64,000 bases of DNA from Candidatus Obscuribacterales bacterium (GTDB lineage: Bacteria > Cyanobacteriota > Vampirovibrionia > Obscuribacterales > Obscuribacteraceae): contig JAIELX010000032.1 in the NCBI GenBank assembly GCA_019752635.1, positions 186,001-250,000 on the forward strand. Direction: 5' to 3'. The notes beneath the pieces were generated by a model. The model worked only from the letters and a program-made list of their open reading frames with translations. It searched no databases and was not told the origin of the DNA. Of this stretch, positions 36,301-45,928 are shown one piece after another; positions within the stretch are counted from its first letter, which is position 1, and each line of letters begins with the position of its first letter. The position numbers were made by a program, and so were the translations under genes.

Positions 36301-37374
36301 TTAGTTTGTATGATTTCGAACAAGCTGTGAGCCAAGCAGGTTCAGGCAGGTGTTGACGATGCTAACCGGTTCCATGCCAGTGAGGCATTGGCGCTGGTCG
36401 TCGCAGGTCTTTTTGTAGTGGCAGGGGCGGCATTCTAAACTGGTATCAAACAAAGCAACTGAGCATTCGCCGGTTGGTGCCCATCGCCCCGGATCAGTCG
36501 GTCCGAACAGAGTGACGACGGGAATGCCGGCAGCGGCAGCCAAATGCGCCGGGCCGGAGTCAGTGCAAACGGCAAGGTCCATCTTCGAGAACAAAGCCAT
36601 GGTTTCGCGCAGCGCAAGTTTGCCGGCAACAAGTTCGCCGCTCACGCCGGACAAGCGTTGAATCTCATCATATATAGGAATGTCTTGGGCGGCACCGGTG
36701 AAGAACGGGATACAGCCTGTTCTTGCAACAACTTCGCGGACGACCTTTGCCCAGTGCTCTATGGGATACATTTTGTCCGGATGAGCAGCAGCAGCGTGAA
36801 AGACAATGCGCGTGCGATCTTTCTCGCGCAACGACGGCACCTTTTCCAGCACCGATTTCAGCTCCGAGTCAGTAGGCCAGGCTTCAAGATAATCATCTTC
36901 AGCCACAATGCCGGCGACTCGCAACACATCTAAAGTCGATTGCACTTCATGGCGCTTCGAGTCCCAACGAACGCGCTTAGTCAACAGCAAGCCGCGCCCT
37001 TCAGTGTCGTAACCGATGCGATTTCGGGCACCGATCAATAGCGCCAGAACCGCAGAAGACAACGACCGCTTCAGCAAGAACACAGTATCGTAGCGGTGCT
37101 CCCTGAGTTGACTAACATATGAAAAGAACGAACGCTTTTCACCTTTGCCGCTATCGTACTTGTGGAATCGAGTGGTATCAAAAACAATCAGGTCGTTTAT
37201 GTATGGACAATTCGCCAGGACTTGCCCGCTTTCCGGACCGACCAGCACATCGATAACTGCCTGCGGATAAGCCTTTCGCAAGTGCCTCAAGAACGGCACG
37301 GTCAAAATGGTATCGCCAATGAAGCGATAACGAACGACTAAGATTCTCTGAGCAGGGTTATGCAAGGAACTCAC
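36301..37374 (-). CDS. Glycosyltransferase family 9 (ADP-heptose:LPS heptosyltransferase-like)
   Basis: 357 residues. N-terminal RILVVRYRFIGD.I.TVPFL is the GT9 start. The C-terminal nucleotide-sugar domain has the CTDSGPAHLAAAAGIPVVTLFGPTDP.RWAP signature (split here) and C..C...C near the end. Transfers heptose, or a related sugar, to the LPS inner core at the cytoplasmic face. The start overlaps the lpxK stop by four bases, matching a co-translated LPS operon. Confidence 0.93.
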   Translation of the reverse strand: MSSLHNPAQRILVVRYRFIGDTILTVPFLRHLRKAYPQAVIDVLVGPESGQVLANCPYINDLIVFDTTRFHKYDSGKGEKRSFFSYVSQLREHRYDTVFLLKRSLSSAVLALLIGARNRIGYDTEGRGLLLTKRVRWDSKRHEVQSTLDVLRVAGIVAEDDYLEAWPTDSELKSVLEKVPSLREKDRTRIVFHAAAAHPDKMYPIEHWAKVVREVVARTGCIPFFTGAAQDIPIYDEIQRLSGVSGELVAGKLALRETMALFSKMDLAVCTDSGPAHLAAAAGIPVVTLFGPTDPGRWAPTGECSVALFDTSLECRPCHYKKTCDDQRQCLTGMEPVSIVNTCLNLLGSQLVRNHTN

Positions 37375-38468
37375 CTGCCCGCGGGCACCAGTTGTGGTTC
37401 CAAGGTCCCAACAAGCTCTGGAGGTAAAGGTATTTCACCTTGCCATTCGGTCTCTTGCCGCATCTGTGCAACGGGAAGTGAATTGATGAAGTCCTCAGGC
37501 AACCGCACCGCATCTTTCTCGGTAGTTATGAGCAGATCCGCGTCGTGCTCCTGAAACTGCCGTCGCAGATTCGCCAGCTCGTTCTCGGAGAACCAGTGGT
37601 GGTCGGGAAAAGTAGAACTAGCGACAGGCTCGGCACCAAGCCGGGACAGCTGTTGAAAGAACGTTTCCGGCCGGGCGATGCCGCAAAATGCAACGACCCT
37701 CGCACCGTTGAGCTTGGTGGTAATAGCGACATTCTGCCGCGTGTAAATGCGTTGCACCCCGTCTGGCACGAATTGGCAGGCGGTAATAGCAGCGTGAGGA
37801 GCATATTTGCCAATGGTGTTTCGAATTGCAGCCATTCTCACAGGACAAGCAACGTCCGGCACCTTGGTGATCACGACATAGTGTGCTCGTCCCAGTGCGG
37901 AAAGCGGTTCTCGCAAGCGTCCACCGGGCAACAGTTTCGCTGTCTCGGGATCGTCGTTATAGTCATAAAGCACTACGTCAATCTGCCTACTTACCTTTAG
38001 ATGCTGGAAGCCATCATCCAAAAGCAATACGTCGCATCCGTACTTAGAAATGGCTAGTTCACCAGTTTTCTTGCGGTCGGAACCGACGATCACCACAGCT
38101 CTCGGTACAGCACGCGCCATCATGAATGGTTCGTCCCCGCAATCAGCAGGCTCGGACAAAATGTTACTGCCGTCGCTCACCACCACCACCGGGCGTCCCG
38201 ACTTGCGCTTGTACCCTCGACTCAGTATGGCGGGGCGATAGCCTTGCATGATCAAACGCCGAGCGAGATCAATCGTGACCGGAGTTTTGCCAGTACCGCC
38301 GACAGTCAGGTTACCAACGCTTATCACAGTGGCGTTCAGATGATGTGAACGCAGTAAACCCAGTCGATAGCACAGCAGTCGAATGAAGGCGCCGACGAAA
38401 TATAACGCGGAAAGCGGAGCCAACAGCAGACTCAGCTTTTGCAGTTTTTCGTGTTGCGCGCGATTCAT
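37371..38468 (-). CDS. lpxK: Tetraacyldisaccharide 4'-kinase
   Basis: 365 residues, the usual length. Walker A is VGGTGKTP near residue 57, preceded by SVGNLT, and the DDGFQH motif is present about residues 155-160; N-terminal membrane helix. It phosphorylates the 4' position of the lipid A precursor at the inner membrane. It overlaps waaA at its start and the GT9 gene at its end. Confidence 0.97.
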   Translation of the reverse strand: MNRAQHEKLQKLSLLLAPLSALYFVGAFIRLLCYRLGLLRSHHLNATVISVGNLTVGGTGKTPVTIDLARRLIMQGYRPAILSRGYKRKSGRPVVVVSDGSNILSEPADCGDEPFMMARAVPRAVVIVGSDRKKTGELAISKYGCDVLLLDDGFQHLKVSRQIDVVLYDYNDDPETAKLLPGGRLREPLSALGRAHYVVITKVPDVACPVRMAAIRNTIGKYAPHAAITACQFVPDGVQRIYTRQNVAITTKLNGARVVAFCGIARPETFFQQLSRLGAEPVASSTFPDHHWFSENELANLRRQFQEHDADLLITTEKDAVRLPEDFINSLPVAQMRQETEWQGEIPLPPELVGTLEPQLVPAGR

Positions 38469-39889
38469 CAGTTATCTCCCCGGCTGGAGGCCGCGCCGCT
38501 CGAACCGACCAGAGTCGTTCGCGAGCGCCGGAGCTTGGTGGCGGACGCCGGAGTTTCGCGGGAGTGAAAGTGAGATTGTAAGAATTGAAGAGTGCGATTC
38601 AGTGCACCTTCATTTTCGCGCATCCAAAGCTTGGCGGCTTTAGCAATTTCGGCGCGCTTAGCAGAGGACAAACAAAGCTCGCGCAGTAAGACTTTCAAAT
38701 GCTCACTGTCGTCTGCCATTAGTAAGGCATTGCCTTGCTGCATGCTTGATGCTACATCACGCGTTTTGTGCACGTGAGGTCCGCAGACAACAGGGCAATC
38801 GTAAGCGCAAGGCTCAGCAAGATTATGCCCGCCCACGGGTGCAATTGTGCCACCAACAAAGGCAACGGTGGCAACACTATAGAACCGACTTAGATGACCG
38901 ACTGCGTCAAGCAAATAAACGTCTTTCCTGGACTCAATGATTTGGTCTCTGGAGTATCGGCGCACTCGAAAGCCTGCCTGCTCAATCAACGCAGCAACAC
39001 GCTCAAACCGCTCCGGGTGCCTTGGCACAAGAATCAACTTAACGGTGCCGTCGCTCTTGCTGAGAAATTCTAAAAGCGGTTTCTCTTCGCCTTCATGGGT
39101 TGAACCGGCGACAATTACACAATCTTCCGAGGTCAGCCTGAGCTGAGCCTGCAAAGCCCGGCGCTGTTCATCCCCTATCGGTTTAATACCGTCGATTTTG
39201 ATGTTACCGCAAACTTCAATATCGACTGGTCCTCCAGCCAGCGCGGCGTAGCGCTCGGCCTCCGACTGAGATTGAACGGCAATACCGGCAAAGCCGCGCA
39301 CCACCGACTTGAAGAACCAGCGCCAGCGCATGTATCCCTTAAAGGAACGGGGAGACAAACGACCATTAATGAGAACAACCGGAATTTTGCGAGCCCGACA
39401 CTCGGACATGAATCCGGGCCAAATTTCGGTTTCGACTATTGCCACCATATCCGGTTTCACGAAATCGAGCCAGCGACGGTTGGCAAAAGGTAGATCAAAC
39501 GGAAAATGAAATACGGTGGCAAACTCACCGGCTTTACGAATAGCCTGGTCTTGCCCGGTGGCAGTGGTTGTTGAAATGAAGATTTCGAAGTCCGGATTGG
39601 CTTTGCGAAATTCCTGAATCAACGGAAAAACAGCGTTGAACTCGCCCACAGAAACGGCGTGAAACCATATCCTCGGCAATCCTTTCGGATTACCGGCCTC
39701 CGCCAGAGCAACTGAAGGGGTCGTAATTCCAAACTTCTGCCAGAGACCGGCGCGGCTCTTTTTCAGGCAGAGCAAAGCCGGCCCTATGAGGATGAGGATC
39801 ACGGCGACAACGATGTAATAGGCAAAAATCACGTAGAGGCAGCAATTACGACGATAGTCAACCCAAATACCCGCCAAACAGAAGCTCAT
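38468..39889 (-). CDS. waaA: 3-deoxy-D-manno-octulosonic acid (Kdo) transferase
   Basis: 473 residues. N-terminal membrane helix, then the GT30 pattern: W.HAVSVGE near residues 84-93, the ETEIWPG motif, LINGR.S.RS, and in the C-terminal half VAGSTHEGEE and the nucleotide-binding VGGTIAPVGGHNL.EP segment. Adds Kdo to lipid IVA. The start may lie later than the ATG at 39889, at a GTG about 20 codons in. First gene of the waaA-lpxK-GT9 operon, a marker of an LPS outer membrane. Confidence 0.96.
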   Translation of the reverse strand: MSFCLAGIWVDYRRNCCLYVIFAYYIVVAVILILIGPALLCLKKSRAGLWQKFGITTPSVALAEAGNPKGLPRIWFHAVSVGEFNAVFPLIQEFRKANPDFEIFISTTTATGQDQAIRKAGEFATVFHFPFDLPFANRRWLDFVKPDMVAIVETEIWPGFMSECRARKIPVVLINGRLSPRSFKGYMRWRWFFKSVVRGFAGIAVQSQSEAERYAALAGGPVDIEVCGNIKIDGIKPIGDEQRRALQAQLRLTSEDCVIVAGSTHEGEEKPLLEFLSKSDGTVKLILVPRHPERFERVAALIEQAGFRVRRYSRDQIIESRKDVYLLDAVGHLSRFYSVATVAFVGGTIAPVGGHNLAEPCAYDCPVVCGPHVHKTRDVASSMQQGNALLMADDSEHLKVLLRELCLSSAKRAEIAKAAKLWMRENEGALNRTLQFLQSHFHSRETPASATKLRRSRTTLVGSSGAASSRGDN

Positions 39890-39970
39890 TCCGCTTGGTC
39901 TTGATAATTTACATGGATCGCCCGGTCACTTGCCAGGGTGCCTGTCTAATGGCACTGCCGCTTGAACGAG

Positions 39971-42616
39971 TCACACCAGGTCCAACGGGTCGATGTCTAT
40001 ACTGACTCGAATGGCCCCGGGTCGGCGCCGGTTGCGGAGAAACGTCGCTATACAGGACCGCACGGTCTGCCCTCCCAGGTTTTTGATGAGAAGATGATAT
40101 CGATAATAGTTTTTAAGTTTCTCCACCAGACATGGCGCCGGACCAAGAATTCTGGCGGCGTCGGCAGCGACGAGATCATCTAAATAATTGCTCAGTTCCT
40201 CGGCAAGATATTCGATTTCAGTCCTGGCAGTTGTTTCGTCAAGCGCCGAAACTACAATGCGAATAAGTTCCGAAAACGGCGGATACGAGAAGTCTTTGCG
40301 GCACTCCAATTCGGCGGCGATGAACTCTTTGTAGTCTTGTTTTCGAGCGAGGTCGAGCGCAGGCAGGTCCGGATTAAATGTTTGCAATACCACGCTTCCC
40401 GGTGCGTGCCCCCGACCAGCCCTTCCCGACACTTGTGTAAGGAGTTGGAAGCCCCGTTCCAGGGATCTGTAATCCGGCAAATTGAAGGCCGCGTCGGCAG
40501 CAATGACCCCAACAAGAGTCACCAGAGGAATATCGATGCCTTTTGCGATCATTTGCGTGCCGATTAAGATATCGGCCTCGCCGGCGGCGAACTGCTTAAA
40601 CACGGCTTCCGCCGCACCTTTCTTGACGGTAATATCGCTGTCTAGTCTTAATATGCGTGATTCAGGAAACAACGAATTCGCTTCTTCCTCCACGCGCTGA
40701 GTTCCCAAACCGAACTGGCGAAGGAAGGGACTTTGGCACGATGGGCACATTTCAGTGGCGTTGCGCGAGAACCCGCAGTGGTGGCAAGTAAAACATCCCC
40801 TCGAAAAGTTAGGAACTTCTTTGCCGCCTTTCGAAGAGGGATTGTGAAAAACGAGCGATACGCTGCAGTTACGGCACCGCACCACGTGACCGCAGGCTCG
40901 ACAAAAGACATGACTTGCATACCCGCGCCGATTCATCAGCAGTATAATTTGCTCTTTTCGATCAAGCGTCTCAGCAATGCGCGTCTGCAGTACCTCAGAG
41001 AAAAGACCTCTATTGCCGGATTTGAACTCCCTGCGCATGTCGACGATGACCGACTCGGGCAAAGCTTGCTTGTGAACACGCTCCGGTAGCTCGAGAACTT
41101 TGTTGTTGGCCGTGGCTTCAAAATAGGTAGCCGCATCAGGAGTAGCGCTGCCGAAGAGGACCAGTGCGCCTTCTCTGCGCGCGCGTTCCACTGCCAACTT
41201 TTTCGCCGAGTATCGCGGACTGGGAGTTGTTTGCTTGTAACTGCCATCGTGTTCTTCGTCTAAGATTATGAGACCGAGATCAGGAATATTTGCCAATACG
41301 GCGGAGCGCGCCCCCAAAACAACGCGAAGCTCGCCCGACTGAACACGACGCCAGGTGTCGTAACGCTCTCCCGCAGAAAGAGCGCTGTGCCAAATTGCGA
41401 CTTGCTCACCGAAGCGCGCAAGCAGCCTACGCGACAGTTGCGGAGTAAGACTGATTTCAGGCACCAGCAATAGTGAAGAACGCTTCATCGACAAACACTG
41501 CTGAATCAGCCGAAGATAGATTTCTGTTTTTCCCGATCCGGTGACGCCGTGCAGCAACCACGGCACCACCGCCTCGCTGGAATCCGGTTCGTGCGCCAAT
41601 GTAGCCAGGAGTTCTTGGCTCAGAGTGTTTACAACTTTCTCTTGCGCCTTAGTCAGCGGTGGTGGTATTTCCACAGCGGATGGAAGTTGGCGTAGTGGAT
41701 CGCGGATATCTTCTTCTTGCGCGATAGTTAGCACGCCCTGCTTTTCCATCTTCCTCAAGGTTTCTCGAGTAGTCTTTGCGGCTTCTAGCAGTGCAGTCAA
41801 ATTGATCGAGCCACCATGAGATCGAATAACATCGACGACAGCACGGTGCCTGTCGGTCGAAGCAGCTTCACCAGTCCAGATAACTTTCGAAATCAACTTA
41901 GGCGAAGATCCGGCATCCATACGGCTGACAGTTTCGATGCGGCCTCTTCTTTTGAGCGAAGCAAAAGCGCGTTGAAATTGGTCGGCTCCGACTCGGCACT
42001 TATCCGCGAAACTTGCCAGAGCAATTTCACCGTCATGACGTTCCAGTGCATCGACCAGGACCTGTTCCGCAGTGTTGAGGGGTTGAAGCAGCTCCGGTGG
42101 AAGAGCAAGCATGCCTTCTTGCTGAATTTCGGTACCGAGCCGCACGTATCGTTTGACGCGCGGTCCAATCGCTGAAGGTATCGCTGCAGCGATGACCTCA
42201 CTGATTGTGCAGAGGTAATAATCGGCAGTCCAATAGAGAAACTCGATGTAATCCTTGCCGAACAGAGGCTCGTCGTCGAGCAAATCTATGATCGACTTAA
42301 TCTGGATCGGCTTGCCGGCAGAATCAGGCGCGCCGTTTAAGAGAGGGCACTCGTTCTTTACGGATACAACGAAACCGGCTACAGGGTCTTGCCGTCCAAA
42401 CGGTACCAAGACACGCGATCCCGGAAGAACCGCCGGCTGAAGTGATTCTGGAATGCTATAAGTGAACAGGCGATCAGCCAATTCTTGAGCGGTGCTGTCG
42501 AGAGCCACCTCAGCGTACATCTCTCGGTTGTCGGGCAAGATGGTCCTCCGTCGGAACACTTTTCCCGTGCTCAAGTACTGAGTGTATAGGTCGGAGCTTC
42601 GGAAGAACAAATTCAT
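39971..42616 (-). CDS. priA: Primosomal helicase PriA
   Basis: 881 residues. N-terminal 3'-DNA-binding domain, then helicase motifs: Walker A GVTGSGKT, DEEH box, GSATP, and in lobe 2 GTQMIAKG.D and QVSGRAGR. The zinc-binding insertion has C..C, C..C and CP.C pairs, with a short extra piece (NPSSKGGKEV) that is not usual. It restarts stalled replication forks. ATG start; 81 bases past its stop the next gene begins (waaA). Confidence 0.97.
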   Translation of the reverse strand: MNLFFRSSDLYTQYLSTGKVFRRRTILPDNREMYAEVALDSTAQELADRLFTYSIPESLQPAVLPGSRVLVPFGRQDPVAGFVVSVKNECPLLNGAPDSAGKPIQIKSIIDLLDDEPLFGKDYIEFLYWTADYYLCTISEVIAAAIPSAIGPRVKRYVRLGTEIQQEGMLALPPELLQPLNTAEQVLVDALERHDGEIALASFADKCRVGADQFQRAFASLKRRGRIETVSRMDAGSSPKLISKVIWTGEAASTDRHRAVVDVIRSHGGSINLTALLEAAKTTRETLRKMEKQGVLTIAQEEDIRDPLRQLPSAVEIPPPLTKAQEKVVNTLSQELLATLAHEPDSSEAVVPWLLHGVTGSGKTEIYLRLIQQCLSMKRSSLLLVPEISLTPQLSRRLLARFGEQVAIWHSALSAGERYDTWRRVQSGELRVVLGARSAVLANIPDLGLIILDEEHDGSYKQTTPSPRYSAKKLAVERARREGALVLFGSATPDAATYFEATANNKVLELPERVHKQALPESVIVDMRREFKSGNRGLFSEVLQTRIAETLDRKEQIILLMNRRGYASHVFCRACGHVVRCRNCSVSLVFHNPSSKGGKEVPNFSRGCFTCHHCGFSRNATEMCPSCQSPFLRQFGLGTQRVEEEANSLFPESRILRLDSDITVKKGAAEAVFKQFAAGEADILIGTQMIAKGIDIPLVTLVGVIAADAAFNLPDYRSLERGFQLLTQVSGRAGRGHAPGSVVLQTFNPDLPALDLARKQDYKEFIAAELECRKDFSYPPFSELIRIVVSALDETTARTEIEYLAEELSNYLDDLVAADAARILGPAPCLVEKLKNYYRYHLLIKNLGGQTVRSCIATFLRNRRRPGAIRVSIDIDPLDLV

Positions 42617-42924
42617 GACATCCCCCTTGCTGCATTCTTAATCGCCCGCAAAACTCCAGACCGAATGGAACTCTCGCGGCTAGGGCTTCGCCCCTTCCCG
42701 GTGGAACGCAGAACTAATTACGCTATGACAACTGCCTTCGCCGACAGGTTGTAGACCGACAGTCTCACCCGTCAATACTATTAACGAAGAAAGCATTTCA
42801 AGAGTTCAATCGATTTGATAAAAGCTTCGCACATCCGCGGACAGCACGGCGGCATTCTCGCAAGCCTTGCATCAAGAGCCTGCAAGCAAATGCACTTATC
42901 CCGCTTGATGAGTAGTATTACCGC
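42617..42924. other. Gene-free stretch between priA and the HNH gene
   Basis: 308 bases between the HNH stop and the priA start, both on the minus strand. It should hold the priA promoter, but no good -35/-10 pair was found. Only short imperfect stems are visible (for example CTTGCA/TGCAAG near 42865-42886). Confidence 0.4.
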
Positions 42925-43419
42925 TCAAGCACCAATGAGATACTTATCCCAAGCGGTTTGCCCTGAGAGGGAATGCTTCGATATTTCGAAGGACACATGG
43001 CTGGCCGGGCGCCTCGGAACAGACAAGAGAGGCATATATGCCTCTCTTGGGGTGCGGTCGCCTTTCTTCACGTTGCATTTCAAACAGGCAGCCACAACAT
43101 TGTCCCAAGCGTCCTTACCCCCTCTGGAGCGCGGCACGATGTGATCGATCGTGAGATCGTGTCTGCGGTCCCCGCAGTACTGGCAGGTGTACTCGTCTCG
43201 ATGAAGGACGTTTCGCCGAGAGAGACTAATCTCCTTGTATGGAATTTTGACGTAGGAGCGCAAGCGAATAACCGTGGGCAACGGAAAATCATTCGATACC
43301 ATCTTGCCGTTATGCTCGATCTGCTCAGCTTTTCCTTTAATGAGCAAAACAACGGCTCGCCGCCAACTAGTTATATTCAAAGGCTCGTAAGATGCGTTCA
43401 GCACCAATACTTTGGACAA
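42925..43419 (-). CDS. HNH endonuclease family protein
   Basis: 164 residues from TTG with AGGTG upstream. The N-terminal LVLNASYEPLN is the mark of a widespread HNH protein in cyanobacteria and relatives. The nuclease motif is C.YCG, DHIVPRSRGG and the C..CN pair, giving the zinc-held beta-beta-alpha metal fold. Role unknown; stand-alone genes of this type are not restriction systems by context. Confidence 0.93.
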   Translation of the reverse strand: MSKVLVLNASYEPLNITSWRRAVVLLIKGKAEQIEHNGKMVSNDFPLPTVIRLRSYVKIPYKEISLSRRNVLHRDEYTCQYCGDRRHDLTIDHIVPRSRGGKDAWDNVVAACLKCNVKKGDRTPREAYMPLLSVPRRPASHVSFEISKHSLSGQTAWDKYLIGA

Positions 43420-43613
43420 GTCAAAACACCTACTTCATAAAATCAAAATTGAGTATCCTTCCGAAAGGCGCATGAGCACCTGCTTATCTTTGTACGATCT
43501 CTTGGACACCGCCCGGCGGTCAACGCACCCCTTTTTAAGTAATTCTTTACGTTGTTACATTATAACGACGAAACGGTGCATTTGTCCACAAATCGCGCCC
43601 GTACAGGTTCTTG

Positions 43614-43622
43614 TGCTACAAT
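43614..43622 (+). promoter_or_regulatory. Candidate extended -10 promoter of rpsB
   Basis: TGCTACAAT carries the TGn extension plus TACAAT. The start would be near 43629, leaving a leader of about 140 bases before rpsB. No good -35 box is seen, as is usual for extended -10 promoters. Confidence 0.4.
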
Positions 43623-43633
43623 GACCCAACTGC

Positions 43634-43702
43634 CTGGACGGCATGAACAGGACTTTGTTGCCTGTGTTTCCAGCGAACTGCGCAAGCGGCTTGCCTGCGC
43701 GG
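43634..43702 (+). promoter_or_regulatory. Structured rpsB leader with two hairpins
   Basis: Hairpin 1 joins CTGGA (43634-43638) with TCCAG (43669-43673) and, inside it, ACAGG (43647-43651) with CCTGT (43661-43665). Hairpin 2 joins GCGCAAG (43680-43686) with CTTGC and GCGC (43690-43700). They lie between the promoter candidate and the Shine-Dalgarno. Autoregulation by ribosomal protein S2 through leader structure is known in other bacteria; here it is inferred. Confidence 0.45.
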
Positions 43703-43770
43703 AATCCAGTGAATTTTCAGTTCAGGTTTTTGCACGAATTTTTCGTTTATCGGAGGAGAGTTAGACAGCC

Positions 43771-44595
43771 TTGCCAGTAGCATCGATGAAACAATTGTTG
43801 GAAGCCGGCGTTCACTTCGGACACCAGACTCGTCGCTGGAACCCGAAGATGCGGCCGTATATCTATGGCGAGCGTAACGGCATTTACATCATAGATTTGG
43901 AGCAAACTTCCAAAGCACTCGATAAAGCTTGCGAGTTTATGCGAAAGGCTGCCGCCGAACGAAAGAACATCGTTTTTGTCGGCACTAAGAAACAAGCGGC
44001 CGAGATCGTTGAAGAAGAAGCGCTACGTTGCAATGCCCATTTCGTCAACCGTCGCTGGTTGGGCGGAATGCTCACCAACTTCGAAACAATCCGCTTGCGC
44101 ATCAACCGCTTGAAAGAGCTTGAAGAAATGCGGGACACCGGCGAGTTCTATCGCCGCCCCAAGAAAGAAGTAGCAGTACTAAATAGAGAACTGACAAAAC
44201 TAGAGAAGTCTCTCGGTGGAATCAAAACCATGCGTGGACGTCCTGACATTCTCTTTGTTATCGACCAGAAGCGTGAACTTAACGCCGTCTGCGAAGCCCG
44301 CAAAATTGGGCTCACCGTCGCCGGTATTATAGACACGAACTGCGATCCCGAAGGAATTGACTATGTCATTCCAGGGAACGACGACTCAATCCGCTCAATC
44401 AAATTGCTGTGCGGAAAGATAGCCGATTCAATCATTGAAGGTAAGCAAGGCAAAGTTGAAACACACGTTCGCCAAACCGAAGATGATTGGAAGCCCGATA
44501 CGAAGGCTCCGGCAGGCGTTGCAGCAGGTGGTCGTGGACAAGACGAAGCAGCAGCTGCGGCGGAAGGCGGAGAAGCCCCTTCGCAACCGGCGTAA
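43771..44595 (+). CDS. rpsB: 30S ribosomal protein S2
   Basis: 274 residues from TTG; this start gives [19 protein letters not shown], which matches the family N-terminus, and GGAGGAG lies upstream. Family signatures [23 protein letters not shown] and DTNCDPE are present. A C-terminal Ala/Glu/Gly-rich tail of about 30 residues extends beyond the core. First gene of the rpsB-tsf group. Confidence 0.98.
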   Translation: MPVASMKQLLEAGVHFGHQTRRWNPKMRPYIYGERNGIYIIDLEQTSKALDKACEFMRKAAAERKNIVFVGTKKQAAEIVEEEALRCNAHFVNRRWLGGMLTNFETIRLRINRLKELEEMRDTGEFYRRPKKEVAVLNRELTKLEKSLGGIKTMRGRPDILFVIDQKRELNAVCEARKIGLTVAGIIDTNCDPEGIDYVIPGNDDSIRSIKLLCGKIADSIIEGKQGKVETHVRQTEDDWKPDTKAPAGVAAGGRGQDEAAAAAEGGEAPSQPA

Positions 44596-44673
44596 TCTGA
44601 TTCGTTTATAAGTTCATAAAGCACTGTAAAGCGAAAAACTGCTCATATTCAAAACCGGCACGAAGCTATGAGG

Positions 44674-44711
44674 AAACGACTTGTTTCCGGCTTCTGCCGG
44701 GAGCGTCGTTT
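44674..44711 (+). terminator. Hairpin between rpsB and tsf
   Basis: AAACGAC (44674-44680) pairs with GTCGTTT (44705-44711) and CCGGC (44687-44691) with GCCGG (44696-44700). The right arm ends in a T-rich run, GTTTGTTTC. It may terminate or attenuate rpsB transcripts before tsf. Confidence 0.55.
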
Positions 44712-44772
44712 GTTTCGGCGTTCATATCGCAATTGACATCCACTCAGAGGAGCTTAGAAGGAGAAAATGCAG

Positions 44773-45669
44773 ATGGTAGAAATATCGGCGTCTATGGTGA
44801 AAGATCTGCGCGAGAAGTCCGGCGCCGCCATGATGGACTGCAAGAAAGCTCTGGTGGAGAGCCAAGGAGATTTCGAAAAAGCATTCGAATGGCTGCGTCA
44901 AAAGGGAATCGCTCAGGCTTCGAAAAAGTCATCACGCGCCGCCTCGGAAGGCCTGGTTGTCGGAAAACTCAGCGCAGACAACAAGCGCGCCGCAATTATC
45001 GAATTAAACTGCGAAACCGACTTTGTCGCTCGCAACGAACAGTTTCAAGGATTCGCCAGCCAATTGGCCGAACTGGCGCTGGAGCACAAGACAACGTCAG
45101 TTGACGCTTTACTGAATCAGAAGCACGGCAACGAGACGGTTAACGCATTGCTCACGGAAAAAGTTTCCACTATCGGTGAGAACTTGGTTCTGCGTCGGGT
45201 TGACTATGTCGAAGTTACCGGACACGGCGTCATCGGCTTGTACATCCACGCTGTCGGCGGGAAGCTCGGCGCAGTAGTTGCGTTGGAAGCCAATCGCGAA
45301 GCAGCAGCAGAAGATCTGACCGCCACCGCGCGTGATATCGCTATGCACATCGTCTCTTCCAAGCCTCAATTCATAGACCGTTCGGAGATTCCGGCCGAAG
45401 TAATCGAAAACGAGCGCCGAATCGAAGCAGGAAAAGAAGATCTGGCGAAAAAGCCGGCAGACATTCGTGAGAAGATCGTAACCGGACGGGTTGACAAGAT
45501 TATCGGCGAGCGCGTTCTTGTCGAACAAGATTTTGTCAAAGACCCGAGCCGCAAGGTTTCGCAAGTTCTTAAAGTAAAACCGGACCTCGAATTGAAACCG
45601 GTTTCTTTCAAGCTCTACATCCTCGGCGCGCAAGATGACGCGCCGTCCGGCGAAACCAACGGACACTAA
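44773..45669 (+). CDS. tsf: Elongation factor Ts
   Basis: 298 residues from the ATG at 44773, nine bases after GGAG; an ATG two codons upstream would be only three bases from it. The N-terminus VKDLREKSGAAMMDCKKAL is the family signature (Tyr/Thr variants), followed by the core domain ELNCETDFVARN. It exchanges GDP on EF-Tu. Followed by a strong terminator. Confidence 0.97.
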   Translation: MVEISASMVKDLREKSGAAMMDCKKALVESQGDFEKAFEWLRQKGIAQASKKSSRAASEGLVVGKLSADNKRAAIIELNCETDFVARNEQFQGFASQLAELALEHKTTSVDALLNQKHGNETVNALLTEKVSTIGENLVLRRVDYVEVTGHGVIGLYIHAVGGKLGAVVALEANREAAAEDLTATARDIAMHIVSSKPQFIDRSEIPAEVIENERRIEAGKEDLAKKPADIREKIVTGRVDKIIGERVLVEQDFVKDPSRKVSQVLKVKPDLELKPVSFKLYILGAQDDAPSGETNGH

Positions 45670-45695
45670 GGCCGTATTCGCGTCAAAAATGCTCG

Positions 45696-45728
45696 AGGTC
45701 CGCGCTGTCAAAACGGCGCGGACCTTTT
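45696..45728 (+). terminator. Rho-independent terminator after tsf
   Basis: AGGTCCGCGC (45696-45705) pairs with GCGCGGACCT (45716-45725) over ten bases with a ten-base loop, followed by TTT within a TTTT run. Confidence 0.85.
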
Positions 45729-45794
45729 CTCAGCAACGGTGCACAGAAGCGCTTCGATATATGCCGGATAGGTTTTGCAAATGCAAAAGAGATG

Positions 45795-45815
45795 TGTAGA
45801 CCGGAATGGTCTACA
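45795..45815. promoter_or_regulatory. 8-bp inverted repeat upstream of pyrH
   Basis: TGTAGACC (45795-45802) and GGTCTACA (45808-45815) flank GGAAT. It lies about 115 bases before pyrH and after the tsf terminator, so it may be an operator or leader stem for the pyrH-frr-glmS unit. Confidence 0.4.
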
Positions 45816-45928
45816 AAAGCTTTACGACGGTCTTTCGAGCTTTTTACCTTTGTCGAGATACAGTAAATGTTTGAAGCTATCAAAGGCGTTATGATCCGAA
45901 CTGTTGGCTATAGAAAGACATTTACCAC

